From assembly GCA_946402065.1 (NCBI GenBank), contig CAMIVR010000016.1, positions 1-54,440 of the forward strand: a stretch of 54,440 nt of DNA, read 5' to 3'. The notes under the pieces were generated by a model. The model was given only the letters and a program-made list of their open reading frames with translations. It did no database searches and was not told where the DNA came from. Shown here piece by piece: positions 25,326-34,719 of this stretch; position 1 is the stretch's first letter, and each line of letters begins with the position of its first letter. The position numbers were made by a program, and so were the translations under genes. The DNA comes from an uncultured Brevibacillus sp. (lineage in GTDB: Bacteria; Bacillota; Bacilli; Brevibacillales; Brevibacillaceae).

Positions 25326-26901
25326 AGTTTTAATCAGTGATCCATTGAGCGAATTTGGCATTCAGAAACTACTCGATGCTCCGGACGTAGAGGTCGTGCA
25401 AAACCCGGGCCTCTCCCCATCTGATCTGCTCGCCGTCATCGGTGAATACGATGCCCTGCTCGTACGCAGTCAGACGCAAGTTACTGCTGAGGTGCTTGCG
25501 GCAGGCAAGAAATTGAAAGCAATCGGCCGTGCCGGTGTAGGTGTGGACAACATCGATATCAATGCAGCAACCCAGGCAGGCGTACCCGTCATCAACGCTC
25601 CGGACGGCAACACGATGTCGACGGCAGAGCATACATTCGCCATGCTGATGGCGGTTTCCCGCAACATCCCGCAGGCGTACAAAAAGCTGGTCGATGGCAA
25701 ATGGGATCGCAAAAGCTTTCAAGGTGTCGAGCTGAACAACAAGGTGTTGGGGATCATCGGAATGGGCCGCATCGGTTCGGAAGTGGCCAAGCGGGCAAAA
25801 GCGTTCAATATGAAAGTCATCGGCTACGATCCATTCATGACGGAAGAGCGCGCGGAAAAAATGGGTGTCACCATGGGGACCGTGGACGATATCGTCTGCC
25901 AGGCTGACTTCATCACCGTTCATACACCGCTGACGAAGGAAACCCGCTACCTGCTGAGCACACGCGAATTCGCGAAAATGAAAGACGGCGTGCGCGTCAT
26001 CAACTGTGCCCGCGGCGGTATCATCGAAGAAAAAGCACTGTATGAAGCGATTCTGTCCGGTAAAGTGGCCGGAGCTGCCCTCGACGTTTTCGAGCAGGAG
26101 CCGCCTACGGACAATCCGCTGATCGGTTTGCCACAGGTCGTCGTAACACCGCATCTCGGTGCTTCGACGATTGAAGCCCAGGAAAACGTAGCAATCGACG
26201 TATCGGAAGAAATTCTCAAAGTGCTGCGCGGGGAATCGTTCAAAAATGCCGTAAACCTGCCGTCGATCCCGCCGCACGTACTGGAACGCGTGCAACCGTA
26301 CTTCACTCTCGGCGAGCAGCTTGGCAATTTTATCGCCCAAGTGACGGTCGGCTCCCTGCAAGAGGTCACGGTTACCTACAGCGGCGAGCTTGCCGATTTT
26401 GATACGGCTCCGCTGACCCGGACCATTTTAAAAGGCGTGCTTTCCTTCAGACTCGGCGAAGAAGTCAACTACGTGAATGCGCCACATCTCGCCAAAACGA
26501 GAGATATCAACGTGCTTGAGCAAAAGACGTCGCTCGGCAAAGGCTTTACCAATCTGATCAGTGTAACGCTGAAAACGAATCAGCAAACGCGAGGCGTCGC
26601 TGGAACACTGTTGAACGGGTATGGCGCACGGATCGTCAAAATCGACGACTACGCTATCGACGTGGCTCCTAACGGCTATCTGCTGTACGTGCACCACAAC
26701 GACCGCCCTGGTGTCATCGGCCGTGTCGGTACCATTTTAGGTACGAATGATGTGAACATCGCAACGATGCAGGTAGGTCGCCGCGATTTGGGCGGGGATG
26801 CGATCATGATGCTGACCGTCGATAAGCCGGTATCTGCCGAACTGCTCGATACATTGGGCGAACTGAGTGAGATCAAAAGCGTCACGCAAATTGAATTGTA
26901 A
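25318..26901 (+). CDS. serA: D-3-phosphoglycerate dehydrogenase
   Basis: First enzyme of serine biosynthesis, oxidising 3-phosphoglycerate. The 527-residue protein has the NAD-binding GMGRIGSEVAKRA motif near 150, the catalytic segments NCARGGIIEE, EPP and HLGAST, then an intervening ASB domain (about 320-445) and a C-terminal ACT domain (about 450-527) with HNDRPGVIGRVG, the site of serine feedback control in related enzymes. AGGAGG is inside the end of the upstream gene. Its start overlaps that gene by 8 bases. Confidence 0.97.
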   Translation: MYKVLISDPLSEFGIQKLLDAPDVEVVQNPGLSPSDLLAVIGEYDALLVRSQTQVTAEVLAAGKKLKAIGRAGVGVDNIDINAATQAGVPVINAPDGNTMSTAEHTFAMLMAVSRNIPQAYKKLVDGKWDRKSFQGVELNNKVLGIIGMGRIGSEVAKRAKAFNMKVIGYDPFMTEERAEKMGVTMGTVDDIVCQADFITVHTPLTKETRYLLSTREFAKMKDGVRVINCARGGIIEEKALYEAILSGKVAGAALDVFEQEPPTDNPLIGLPQVVVTPHLGASTIEAQENVAIDVSEEILKVLRGESFKNAVNLPSIPPHVLERVQPYFTLGEQLGNFIAQVTVGSLQEVTVTYSGELADFDTAPLTRTILKGVLSFRLGEEVNYVNAPHLAKTRDINVLEQKTSLGKGFTNLISVTLKTNQQTRGVAGTLLNGYGARIVKIDDYAIDVAPNGYLLYVHHNDRPGVIGRVGTILGTNDVNIATMQVGRRDLGGDAIMMLTVDKPVSAELLDTLGELSEIKSVTQIEL

Positions 26902-26958
26902 TCGCCCCTTGAGCCAAGCGGTTCACAGGCGGTTGCGCTCTAACCACCCCTTCGCATT

Positions 26959-26990
26959 CCAGCCCGGTTTAACCACCGGGCTGGTTTTTT
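26959..26990 (+). terminator. Terminator after serA
   Basis: Perfect 10-base stem CCAGCCCGGT / ACCGGGCTGG (26959-26968 with 26975-26984), 6-base loop, six T. It ends the serine operon after only two genes. Confidence 0.95.
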
Positions 26991-27004
26991 GATGGGAAGA
27001 ACGC

Positions 27005-27841
27005 CTACTCCCCTTTGGCAAGACTGGCGATCTTCCACTCGCCATTGCTAGTTTGCTTGATCGTCATTCGGTAATCGTTGCTGCTGCGCAAATACTTCTC
27101 GATCATGTACCCCTTCTTCCCATCCAATGTCATTACAGGCCTCCAGCGATAGTCGTGATTCTCCAAACGCAGGACCGGCTTGTCCAGGGCTGCTGCCGCC
27201 AGCACGACTTCCCTGCTCAATTGGGTGATGACCTTGCCTTTGCCGTCAGGCTTTTCCCGCAAATTGACGTGGTCGCCTGTCACAGCGGTATAACTATATG
27301 CAGGATCGCTCGGCTCGGCAAATGCGGTCGTCGCCGGAAAATCAGGATAGGTCAGGTTCGGGATGACATACTGTCCCGCTCCCTCGAGCTTGCCCCCTAA
27401 AGGCAGCAGCTCGGCCAGCACAAACCATATGCTTGACTTTTCTGACTGTTTATCCAGGCTCCATTCTGTTTGAAACGACGCTTTTCCACCTTCCGCCCCG
27501 GCGGCAGTCTTCAAGGCTGGATCGATCATGGCGAGTAGCTTGTCCTTCTTTTTCGTCTGTACGACCGTATTTAACTCTTTCATAAAGGCAGCCAGCTTCG
27601 CATCCTTTGTCGATTCATCTTTTATTTCTACCTTGATCTGCTTGACATTGGCCGGGACTACCGTCTTATTGGGTGAATTGGCTCCTTGCTGAGTTTGACC
27701 GGATTGGTTTGCTCCTTTGCTCGCATCATTCGCGACAGATCCGTTCTCTGTCGCCGTTTTTCCAGTGGTTGCATCTTTCTCGGGAGAACCGCAAGCTGTC
27801 AAGAGAGTAAGTAATAAACACGTTGCGATGTACTTTTTCAT
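27005..27841 (-). CDS. Lipoprotein with bacterial SH3-like domain
   Basis: A 278-residue secreted lipoprotein of unknown role. The signal peptide ends in lipobox LLTAC; a Gly/Asn/Gln/Thr-rich linker follows (about 25-70), then a helical domain (about 75-165) and an SH3-like segment starting TAVTGDHVNLREKPDGKGKV. The last 40 residues (KKGYMIEKYLRSS...) complete that fold. ATG at 27841 is chosen because it begins the signal peptide and is about 10 bases after AAAGGG. It stands alone, convergent with serA. Confidence 0.85.
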   Translation of the reverse strand: MKKYIATCLLLTLLTACGSPEKDATTGKTATENGSVANDASKGANQSGQTQQGANSPNKTVVPANVKQIKVEIKDESTKDAKLAAFMKELNTVVQTKKKDKLLAMIDPALKTAAGAEGGKASFQTEWSLDKQSEKSSIWFVLAELLPLGGKLEGAGQYVIPNLTYPDFPATTAFAEPSDPAYSYTAVTGDHVNLREKPDGKGKVITQLSREVVLAAAALDKPVLRLENHDYRWRPVMTLDGKKGYMIEKYLRSSNDYRMTIKQTSNGEWKIASLAKGE

Positions 27842-27990
27842 CTCGTCCACACCCTTTCTTATCCAGTAAGACGAAGCAGTCAGAAAATCGTTTCTGCGTT
27901 CCCGCAATGCTGCTGTCGCCTTCGGTATTCATCATATTCGAAAACTTGATTGCCCCAAGCTTTTTGGCGTATATAAAATCCTATCGACCA

Positions 27991-28030
27991 ACAAAAGACC
28001 CGTTGAGCTATAAATTCGCTCGAACGGGCC
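27991..28030 (-). terminator. Terminator after the HAD gene (end of res transcript)
   Basis: CCCGTT-GAGC / GCTC-AACGGG stem with one bulge (27999-28008 with 28018-28028), followed on the minus strand by TCTTTTGTTGG. It lies about 40 bases beyond the HAD stop codon. Confidence 0.7.
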
Positions 28031-28069
28031 GTAATTCCTATCGATTCTGTTCATGACTAAAAAACAACT

Positions 28070-29206
28070 TTACGCAAAAATCGAGAGAATTTCGCTGACA
28101 TCATTTAAAATGTAGTCTGCTCTCTCTTTCTCGAACGTAGCCCGCGCACTCTGTCCGGACAGTCCGGTCAAGGTAGCGGCAAATTTGCAGCCAATCGCGC
28201 GAGCTGCGAGGTAATCAGCGAGTGAGTCACCGACGATCAGGACTTCATCGGGGTTGGCGATCGGCAGTTGCTGCGACAGTACGGCACGATCGTCCGATTC
28301 AAGTCCTGCCAAGCCTTTCAGATAGCAGTAGGGATGCGGCTTCGCCAGCGGCGCCTGTTCCGGATACGCCGTTTCTGCCTCGAGGACATGCGAAGCGGAG
28401 ACGACACGATTTGGGTCGAACAGATCGAGCAGATGCAGCTCGCTTAACGGCACGTGCGTCTCGATCGTCGGTCGGCCCGTTCCGATGCCGAGCACGAGCC
28501 CCTTCTGTTTTAACTGCAAGAGGATCTCCCGCAGTTTGGCTGGATCGACGATTGGAATTTCGTCCGAAAGAAAGCCCTTTTTGCCTTTTTGGTAGCTTTC
28601 GCGGCCAATCGAAGCATTCACGCGAAGATCGCCCAGGTACCACTCCTGGAACGTCTCCTGACAGAGCGTCCACAGGTCGCTGTTGCGGGAGAACATGCTT
28701 GTTTCTACGCCGCAGCGCTCTTTGGCAATTTGATTGAGATAGGTGAGCAGCTCGGCTTTTTGCGCCGGACCTTTGGCGAAATCCGCTGTAAAGGCAGCGT
28801 AGTCGATGGCAAAATCAGCGGCGTACTCCTTGGCCCATTCGCGCAGTTCGGCGAGCCGATCGCGGTCGATCTGCTCGCTCAAGAGCCCTTTCACTTCCGT
28901 CGACTTGACGGACTGCAGCTTTTCGCACAGGCGAATCAACTGGTACGAGAATGCGAGAAACACCATATCCCAGTTACTGTTGATTCCGCGCGACTTGATA
29001 AAGGTTAAAACCTGGTCTTTGGCAAACACAGTCTCGCGGACGCTTCGGATCACCGGCTCCTCGGGTGTCGGATCGAACGTATCGCCCCCAAGCCCCAGGT
29101 AAGCGTCGCTGTGCAGCATTTCCCATACGGTTAAAGCAGATGCATCGAAGTAGCGTTCTTCGCTCAGGATTACGCCGTCTACGTCAAATAAAATCGTCTT
29201 GATCAT
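28070..29206 (-). CDS. HAD-superfamily hydrolase appended to the res operon
   Basis: A 378-residue HAD-type phosphatase. Motif I is FDVDGVIL at the N terminus (nucleophile and acid Asp), motif II is GIGTGRP, and motifs III/IV are KPHPY and VGDSLADYLAA. Between motifs I and II lies a large, mostly helical cap of about 200 residues, much longer than in common phosphoglycolate-phosphatase-like members. The ATG at 29206 follows AGGGG by 8 bases and lies 23 bases inside resE, so it is very probably translated with the res genes. The substrate is unknown. Confidence 0.85.
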   Translation of the reverse strand: MIKTILFDVDGVILSEERYFDASALTVWEMLHSDAYLGLGGDTFDPTPEEPVIRSVRETVFAKDQVLTFIKSRGINSNWDMVFLAFSYQLIRLCEKLQSVKSTEVKGLLSEQIDRDRLAELREWAKEYAADFAIDYAAFTADFAKGPAQKAELLTYLNQIAKERCGVETSMFSRNSDLWTLCQETFQEWYLGDLRVNASIGRESYQKGKKGFLSDEIPIVDPAKLREILLQLKQKGLVLGIGTGRPTIETHVPLSELHLLDLFDPNRVVSASHVLEAETAYPEQAPLAKPHPYCYLKGLAGLESDDRAVLSQQLPIANPDEVLIVGDSLADYLAARAIGCKFAATLTGLSGQSARATFEKERADYILNDVSEILSIFA

Positions 29207-31001
29207 CACATTTACCCCTATCCAAATGTTTTGTCTCTATCTGTTGCGGTAACAGTATGGTGAAACAAGTGCCTTCGCCCATTTTGCTCTGCACGCTGAT
29301 CGTTCCGCCATGTGAATCGACTATGTTTTTGGCGATTGCCAGGCCCAGACCCGTTCCCGCTCGCCCCCTCGTCCTCGCTTTGTCCGCCTTGTAAAAGCGC
29401 TCAAAGACAAACGGCAGATCCTCTTGCGGAATACCGCTGCCTGTATCGGCCACTTCCAGCACCAGCGGATTCTCTCCGCTTGCCCGAATCGTCACGCTGC
29501 CCCCCGGAGGCGTGTGGCGAACGGCATTGTCGATCAAATTGGTCAAGACCTGCTCCAGCCGGTCCGGGTCGATATTGACGTTTTCCAGTGTGGTGGCCAG
29601 CTCAATCAGGATGGCGATCTCGCGTTCTCGACCGAGATTGATAAACTTCCGCTGGATGCGTTCCAGGTACGGCTTGAGCGGAATGACTTCGCGGTGCAGC
29701 TCGATATGACCGGCTTCCATCCGGGCGAGATCGAGCAGCTCATTGACCAGCTTCGTCATCCGCACGGACTCGTCGTAAATAATCCGCGCCAGCTCCTTGT
29801 GCTCCTCCGGCGTGGCCGCGATGTCATCGACGATCGCTTCACTGTAGCCTTGCAGCATGGACAGAGGCGTCCGCAGCTCATGGGACACATTGGCGACAAA
29901 GTCCTGCCGCAGCTTATCCAGCTTGCGTTCCTGGGTCATGTCACGCAGCACCGCTACCGCCCCGCGGATTTGCTCACGGTCGTAGAGCGGCGCCATGACC
30001 ACCGACCAGATCCTGCCCTGCACCGGATAGTCTTCTGATACTTCCGTAGCCTGCTTGACCACTCGCTGATACAAGTCGTACAGCGGCGTCATTTGCCGCT
30101 CGAACAGCCAGTCGCGAATGAAGTGCTGCCCGGCCGGATTGGTGACGACGATCTGCCCTTCGCCATCGATCATGATCACCCCGTCAGCCATGCTGCTGAG
30201 CACGCTCGCCAGCTGTTCTTTCTCCTTGGACAAGGCGTGAACGAGATTGTTCAGCGTGCTCGCCATCGTGTTAAACGATGAAGCCAGCTCCCCGATTTCG
30301 TCCGTAGTCCGGATCGGTATTTCTGCATGAATGTCGCCTTCGGCAATGCGATGGGCGGTTTCTTTCATTTTCCGCAACGGATAGGTGATGCGTGATGACA
30401 GGAAGAACGCAAACACCGTCGTTCCGATAAAGCCGATCACGCCAACGATGAAAATCAGCTTGCGCACCTCAGACACCGTGCCGTTAAAATCTTCAATCGC
30501 CTGATACATAATGACCGCACCACTCGACTGGGCATTCGTCGGATGTGGTACGGCTACGGCCAGCACTTGCACGCGATCCTTTGGACCATTCGAATCACCG
30601 GGAAAAATGAGCCGCGCAGGATTTGGGTGCTCGCCGGCAAGCGCTCTTTCGATGTGCAGCTCCGATTGATTGATCAGCATTTCGAAAGGAATGTTTGGCA
30701 TCGTTTCATCGTAATCGGTAGCTCCCAGCAGCTGTTTGTTCGAATCGATGACGAACAAGCGAGTCCTATACGTCTTGCAAAGATCCGATGCCAGCTGCAG
30801 CGTCATTTGCTTGTTTGCGGATTCCTCGATGTTCGTCGACAGCCGCTCCGTCAATTCCTTCAAATCGTTCGTCTGCTTATGGAAGTAGTAGCTGTCGAAC
30901 GATTGCACCAAGAGCAGGCTAAAAACGGTCAAGACAAGCGCGAAGAGAGCAATAATTGTCATCCAGAGCTTGCCAACAACGCTGCGAAAAATCATGTCCA
31001 C
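29184..31001 (-). CDS. resE: Redox-sensing histidine kinase ResE
   Basis: Membrane sensor kinase that with ResD controls respiration and anaerobic genes. 605 residues: TM1 (about 10-33), extracytoplasmic sensor (35-180), TM2 (182-203), HAMP (205-255), PAS domain (about 262-355), phospho-acceptor SHELRTP with His374, and an ATPase domain with NLIDNAVRHTP, DTGSGIP and RGRAGTGLGL. The start is taken as the GTG at 31001; an ATG two codons downstream has a poorer ribosome site. One base after resD. Confidence 0.95.
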   Translation of the reverse strand: MDMIFRSVVGKLWMTIIALFALVLTVFSLLLVQSFDSYYFHKQTNDLKELTERLSTNIEESANKQMTLQLASDLCKTYRTRLFVIDSNKQLLGATDYDETMPNIPFEMLINQSELHIERALAGEHPNPARLIFPGDSNGPKDRVQVLAVAVPHPTNAQSSGAVIMYQAIEDFNGTVSEVRKLIFIVGVIGFIGTTVFAFFLSSRITYPLRKMKETAHRIAEGDIHAEIPIRTTDEIGELASSFNTMASTLNNLVHALSKEKEQLASVLSSMADGVIMIDGEGQIVVTNPAGQHFIRDWLFERQMTPLYDLYQRVVKQATEVSEDYPVQGRIWSVVMAPLYDREQIRGAVAVLRDMTQERKLDKLRQDFVANVSHELRTPLSMLQGYSEAIVDDIAATPEEHKELARIIYDESVRMTKLVNELLDLARMEAGHIELHREVIPLKPYLERIQRKFINLGREREIAILIELATTLENVNIDPDRLEQVLTNLIDNAVRHTPPGGSVTIRASGENPLVLEVADTGSGIPQEDLPFVFERFYKADKARTRGRAGTGLGLAIAKNIVDSHGGTISVQSKMGEGTCFTILLPQQIETKHLDRGKCDDQDDFI

Positions 31002-31002
31002 G

Positions 31003-31719
31003 TTACTTTGGCACCTCTAGTTTATATCCGACGCCCCATACTGTCGAAATCATCTGGGCGGCGTCAGGCGAGACTTTGTTGAGTTTTTCCCGCAATCGCT
31101 TGATGTGGGTATCCACTGTGCGCAAATCGCCGAAGAAGTCGTAATGCCAGACGTCTTTCAGCAGCTCTTCGCGGGTAAACACCTTGTCCGGCGATTGGGC
31201 CAAGTAATGCAATAGCTCGTACTCTTTTGGCGTTAGATTGACTTCCTGACCACTCGCCAGTACTTTATGCGCATCGTGATCAATCGTCAGCTCCGGGAAG
31301 ACCAAAATGGAGTGGCTGGAGATCGTATCGGTTTTCAGATAGGCAGTCGCCGATGAACGGCGCAAGATCGCTTTTACGCGATACACCACCTCGCGCGGAC
31401 TAAACGGTTTCACAACATAGTCGTCCACGCCTGCTTCAAAGCCCTGCACGCGATTGGTCTCTTCTCCCTTCGCAGTCAGCATGATGATCGGCGTTGCTTT
31501 TGCTTCACGGATTTTCTGGCAAACCTCAACCCCATCGATGCCGGGCAGCATGAGGTCCAGCAAAATGATATCGTAATCGGCACTCAAAGCCATCTCGACT
31601 GCTTGTTCCCCATGCTCGGCTTCATCGATGAGAAAATTTTCCCGCTCGAGGTACATTTTTAGCAAACGACGAATCCGCTCTTCATCATCAACCACGAGAA
31701 TTCTATTTTTTTGTTCCAT
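31003..31719 (-). CDS. resD: Response regulator ResD
   Basis: OmpR-family DNA-binding regulator, partner of ResE. 238 residues: receiver domain with acidic DD at 11-12, phospho-acceptor Asp55 (ILLDLMLPG) and Lys in VVKPFSP, then a winged-helix domain (LTPKEYELLHYLA...VDTHIKRLREK). The ATG at 31719 follows GAGGTGG; a GTG three codons upstream is also in frame. It is followed immediately by resE. Confidence 0.96.
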   Translation of the reverse strand: MEQKNRILVVDDEERIRRLLKMYLERENFLIDEAEHGEQAVEMALSADYDIILLDLMLPGIDGVEVCQKIREAKATPIIMLTAKGEETNRVQGFEAGVDDYVVKPFSPREVVYRVKAILRRSSATAYLKTDTISSHSILVFPELTIDHDAHKVLASGQEVNLTPKEYELLHYLAQSPDKVFTREELLKDVWHYDFFGDLRTVDTHIKRLREKLNKVSPDAAQMISTVWGVGYKLEVPK

Positions 31720-31748
31720 TCCTGCCACCTCACCTGCAATAGAAGTGA

Positions 31749-32981
31749 TTACACACCGGCATAAGAGTGGAGACCAGCAATGACCAGATTAACGACAACC
31801 AGTGTAATTAATATGATGACAAAACCGATCACCGACATCCATGCCGATTTCGTTCCTACCCATCCACGCGACAAGCGAAGATGCAAATAAGCACTGTAAA
31901 ACAACCAGACAATCAATGCCCAGACCTCTTTCGGGTCCCAACCCCAGAATCGGCCCCACGCTTCAGATGCCCAAATCATGGCAAAGACGAGTGCCCCCAA
32001 CGTGAATATGGGATAGCCGATGGCAACAGCTCTGTAGCTGATTTCATCAATTAACTCCGGATCAATTCCGTCAAGTGACGGCTTGATGAATGCGGCGACC
32101 CGTTTGCGCAACATCAGACGCAGCAAGCCGTACAGGACGAGACCGGAGAGCACCGACCAGATCATCGTATTCAGCTTGCGAGCGGCATCCTTGCCTTCCA
32201 TCCAGCCCGGCGCTTCAAACAGAGGCGTCATCGGTCCCGCTTTGGTAATCGTCGACTCATGTGGAGCGACGATCGCCGGCAGTACGTAGTCGACTTTCAA
32301 AGTCGCTACCGCCGCCGTTTCCCCGGGCTTGTACTGCGGGAACTCGAAGGAGGTCTTCATATCCATCCGGCTGAAGATACTATTAAGGACAATAAATCCT
32401 ACTAACATTAATACTACACTAATTACGATTTCCAGCCAAAGGGTACTGCGACTTTTTTTTGTCTGGTTTACTGTGCGAATCAAATACATCAATCCGGCGG
32501 CAAACCCGACAGCGAGAATTCCTTCACCGAGCGCTGCCAGCGTGACGTGAATTTGCAGCCAATAGCTTTGCAGGGCTGGGATCAGCGGCGTAACCTCACG
32601 CGGGAAGACGTAGGCGTAAGCCAGCATGATCAAGCCAAGCGGCAGGACAAACGCGCCAAGCACCGTCATCTTGTAAATCCGGTAAATTATCAAATACCCG
32701 CAAATGATACAGAAATCCATAAAGGCCATGAATTCAAACATGTTGCTGGTCGGACTGTGCCCTCCTACCACCCAGCGGGTAATGATGTACGCAGCCTGTG
32801 CGATAAAACCGACAATCGCCAATATGTAGGCACGTCTGCCAAAGCGACGCTCATGTTCCTGCGGGTCGCGTCCGGACCAATTCTTCCCGGTCAGCGCGAC
32901 GACAAACAAAATGGACGAAATCAAATAGAGGAAGAAAGCAATATCTAGCATTATATCACTAATTTGCAATAACGGGTTCAC
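31749..32981 (-). CDS. resC: Cytochrome c biogenesis protein ResC (CcsA/CcsB family)
   Basis: Multispanning membrane protein that handles haem in system II cytochrome c maturation. 410 residues with about eight helices, and the Trp-rich haem motif WGRFWGWDPKEVWALI near 350, flanked by conserved His residues. GTG start at 32981, 8 bases after AAGGGAG. It works with ResB. Confidence 0.95.
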   Translation of the reverse strand: MNPLLQISDIMLDIAFFLYLISSILFVVALTGKNWSGRDPQEHERRFGRRAYILAIVGFIAQAAYIITRWVVGGHSPTSNMFEFMAFMDFCIICGYLIIYRIYKMTVLGAFVLPLGLIMLAYAYVFPREVTPLIPALQSYWLQIHVTLAALGEGILAVGFAAGLMYLIRTVNQTKKSRSTLWLEIVISVVLMLVGFIVLNSIFSRMDMKTSFEFPQYKPGETAAVATLKVDYVLPAIVAPHESTITKAGPMTPLFEAPGWMEGKDAARKLNTMIWSVLSGLVLYGLLRLMLRKRVAAFIKPSLDGIDPELIDEISYRAVAIGYPIFTLGALVFAMIWASEAWGRFWGWDPKEVWALIVWLFYSAYLHLRLSRGWVGTKSAWMSVIGFVIILITLVVVNLVIAGLHSYAGV

Positions 32982-33062
32982 GCAATTGGCACTCCCTTCT
33001 CTTCACTGTTTACTTGCATGATTTGTCAAGCACGCAGACCGGTGCCGGATGAAGATCACCGA

Positions 33063-34706
33063 TCAGTGATCTCCACCGCGGTCCTGGCTTCTTACCGTTA
33101 CAACTAGCGGCAGCTGAAGCTTTCCAACCAAATCTTCCGCTTCTTTGCGCAGGCCGAACCAGTTTTTGTTGGTATGACCGGCAAGGTGCAACCGTCCATT
33201 GGTCAACTGCAGCCAAATTCTGCGATGCTGCCAGTAAAAGCCCATCGTCAATCCGATAATCGAAACAAAACAGCCGAAGTAAATAAGTGGCAGCGCTTTA
33301 TCCTTTCGCACCATTAAACCGCTGATGTTGATCAGATCCGGCTTTTTGATGGCCAAAGAATAGCGCGGGTTTGCTTCTTTTGCCAAAACAGTACCGGACA
33401 GATAAACCATCGTCTCGGTCGTCTTGTCCTTGGCCGATATGACTTCCAGTGCAAACATCGGGTTGTTCGGCACGTTTGTCTTGGTCGCCGGCGCATTGCC
33501 GTCCATAAAGAAATCAGGGTAGTAGTCAAGGACGCGGACGGTTATATCGTCATTGATCTTATGGTCCTTATCCGGCGCGTAAAGGTCGAGCTTGATATCG
33601 CCCAGCGTTTTGTTTTCAGGTCCGAGTTCCACGAGCGAAAAGTTCAGTGCGCCCAGCTGCATCTCTTGCCTGCCTGTCTGAAAGAGCGAAAGCCCCTCAT
33701 AGACCATCGGGTGATTGACGACAATCGGGCCTTTGAGAATCTCTTTCAAGCTCGGGTCGGCTCCGGGCAAGTCAGCGTTTTCATTTAGGTAGAGGATGGC
33801 GTCCGTCTGATAGTTTTTGGCGATGACTCCGCCTTTGAGGTCGAGCTTTTGGGCAAATTCGTCTTCACTGTAATAGTCTGTTCGATATCTTTCATTTTTA
33901 ACGTAGTACGGTGTGCCTGGCACAGAAACTGTCTGCCCCTCGCGCACCCAGACGAACTGATCCATATAAAAACCCGGTACGCTGCGCAGCAGTACACCAA
34001 GTAAAAAGATGATCAGTCCGATGTGATTCACATACGGCCCCCACCGGCTGAACCGCGCTTTCTCGGCAAGCAGGGACTCGCCGTCGCGAAAAATCTTGTA
34101 GCCCCGCTTCTTCAACACCTCCCCTGCTCGCTCAAACGCATCGTTTGCCTCAAACACTTCGCCCTCTGCCGTTTCAGCGTACAGTCGCTGTCCGCGCAGA
34201 AACGAGACGTGCTGATTGAGCCGAGGCTTGCTCAACGCTTTGTAAAGCGGAATGATCCTGTCCAAGCTGCATATGACCAAGGATGTGCCGATCATCACCA
34301 GCAAGGTGACAAACCACCAGGAATCATACAGATGGTGAAACCCTAACGCGTAGAAGATTTTCCCCAAAACCCCGTAAGTCTGGCCGTAAAATTGCTCGAC
34401 GTCAGCCTCGGTCGGAACCGGTACGGGAATGTACGGCTTTTGCGGAAAAATCGTTCCCACCGCAGAAGCAAGTAACGTAATGATAATCAGATAGATGGCA
34501 ATTTTTACGGAAGAGAAGAAATTCCAGATTCGGTCGACCACGGACCGCTTGTACGTCTGTGAACGGCGCGCTCTCCCTTCGTAGCGCATGTCGGGAAAGG
34601 ACGCTTGACTTACGACTTGCTGCTCTTCAGTCGGCTTTCCGCACGACTCGCACAGCAACGTACCAAGCGGATTCGTGTGTCCGCATTCACATTTTCGAGT
34701 ATCCAT
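33063..34706 (-). CDS. resB: Cytochrome c biogenesis protein ResB
   Basis: Partner of ResC in haem delivery to apocytochrome c. 547 residues: an N-terminal zinc-ribbon-like block (KCECG...LCESCG, residues 5-23), several membrane helices (about 68-90, 122-147, 225-245, near 480) and a large extracytoplasmic domain between the third and last helices. The cysteine block is, as I recall, also present in B. subtilis ResB. 13 bases after resA. Confidence 0.94.
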   Translation of the reverse strand: MDTRKCECGHTNPLGTLLCESCGKPTEEQQVVSQASFPDMRYEGRARRSQTYKRSVVDRIWNFFSSVKIAIYLIIITLLASAVGTIFPQKPYIPVPVPTEADVEQFYGQTYGVLGKIFYALGFHHLYDSWWFVTLLVMIGTSLVICSLDRIIPLYKALSKPRLNQHVSFLRGQRLYAETAEGEVFEANDAFERAGEVLKKRGYKIFRDGESLLAEKARFSRWGPYVNHIGLIIFLLGVLLRSVPGFYMDQFVWVREGQTVSVPGTPYYVKNERYRTDYYSEDEFAQKLDLKGGVIAKNYQTDAILYLNENADLPGADPSLKEILKGPIVVNHPMVYEGLSLFQTGRQEMQLGALNFSLVELGPENKTLGDIKLDLYAPDKDHKINDDITVRVLDYYPDFFMDGNAPATKTNVPNNPMFALEVISAKDKTTETMVYLSGTVLAKEANPRYSLAIKKPDLINISGLMVRKDKALPLIYFGCFVSIIGLTMGFYWQHRRIWLQLTNGRLHLAGHTNKNWFGLRKEAEDLVGKLQLPLVVTVRSQDRGGDH

Positions 34707-34719
34707 TGCGTTTCCTCAC

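Noticed and set aside
25369..26361. 330-residue minus-strand frame
   Set aside because: Antisense to serA, rich in His, Phe and Arg as expected from reversed codons.
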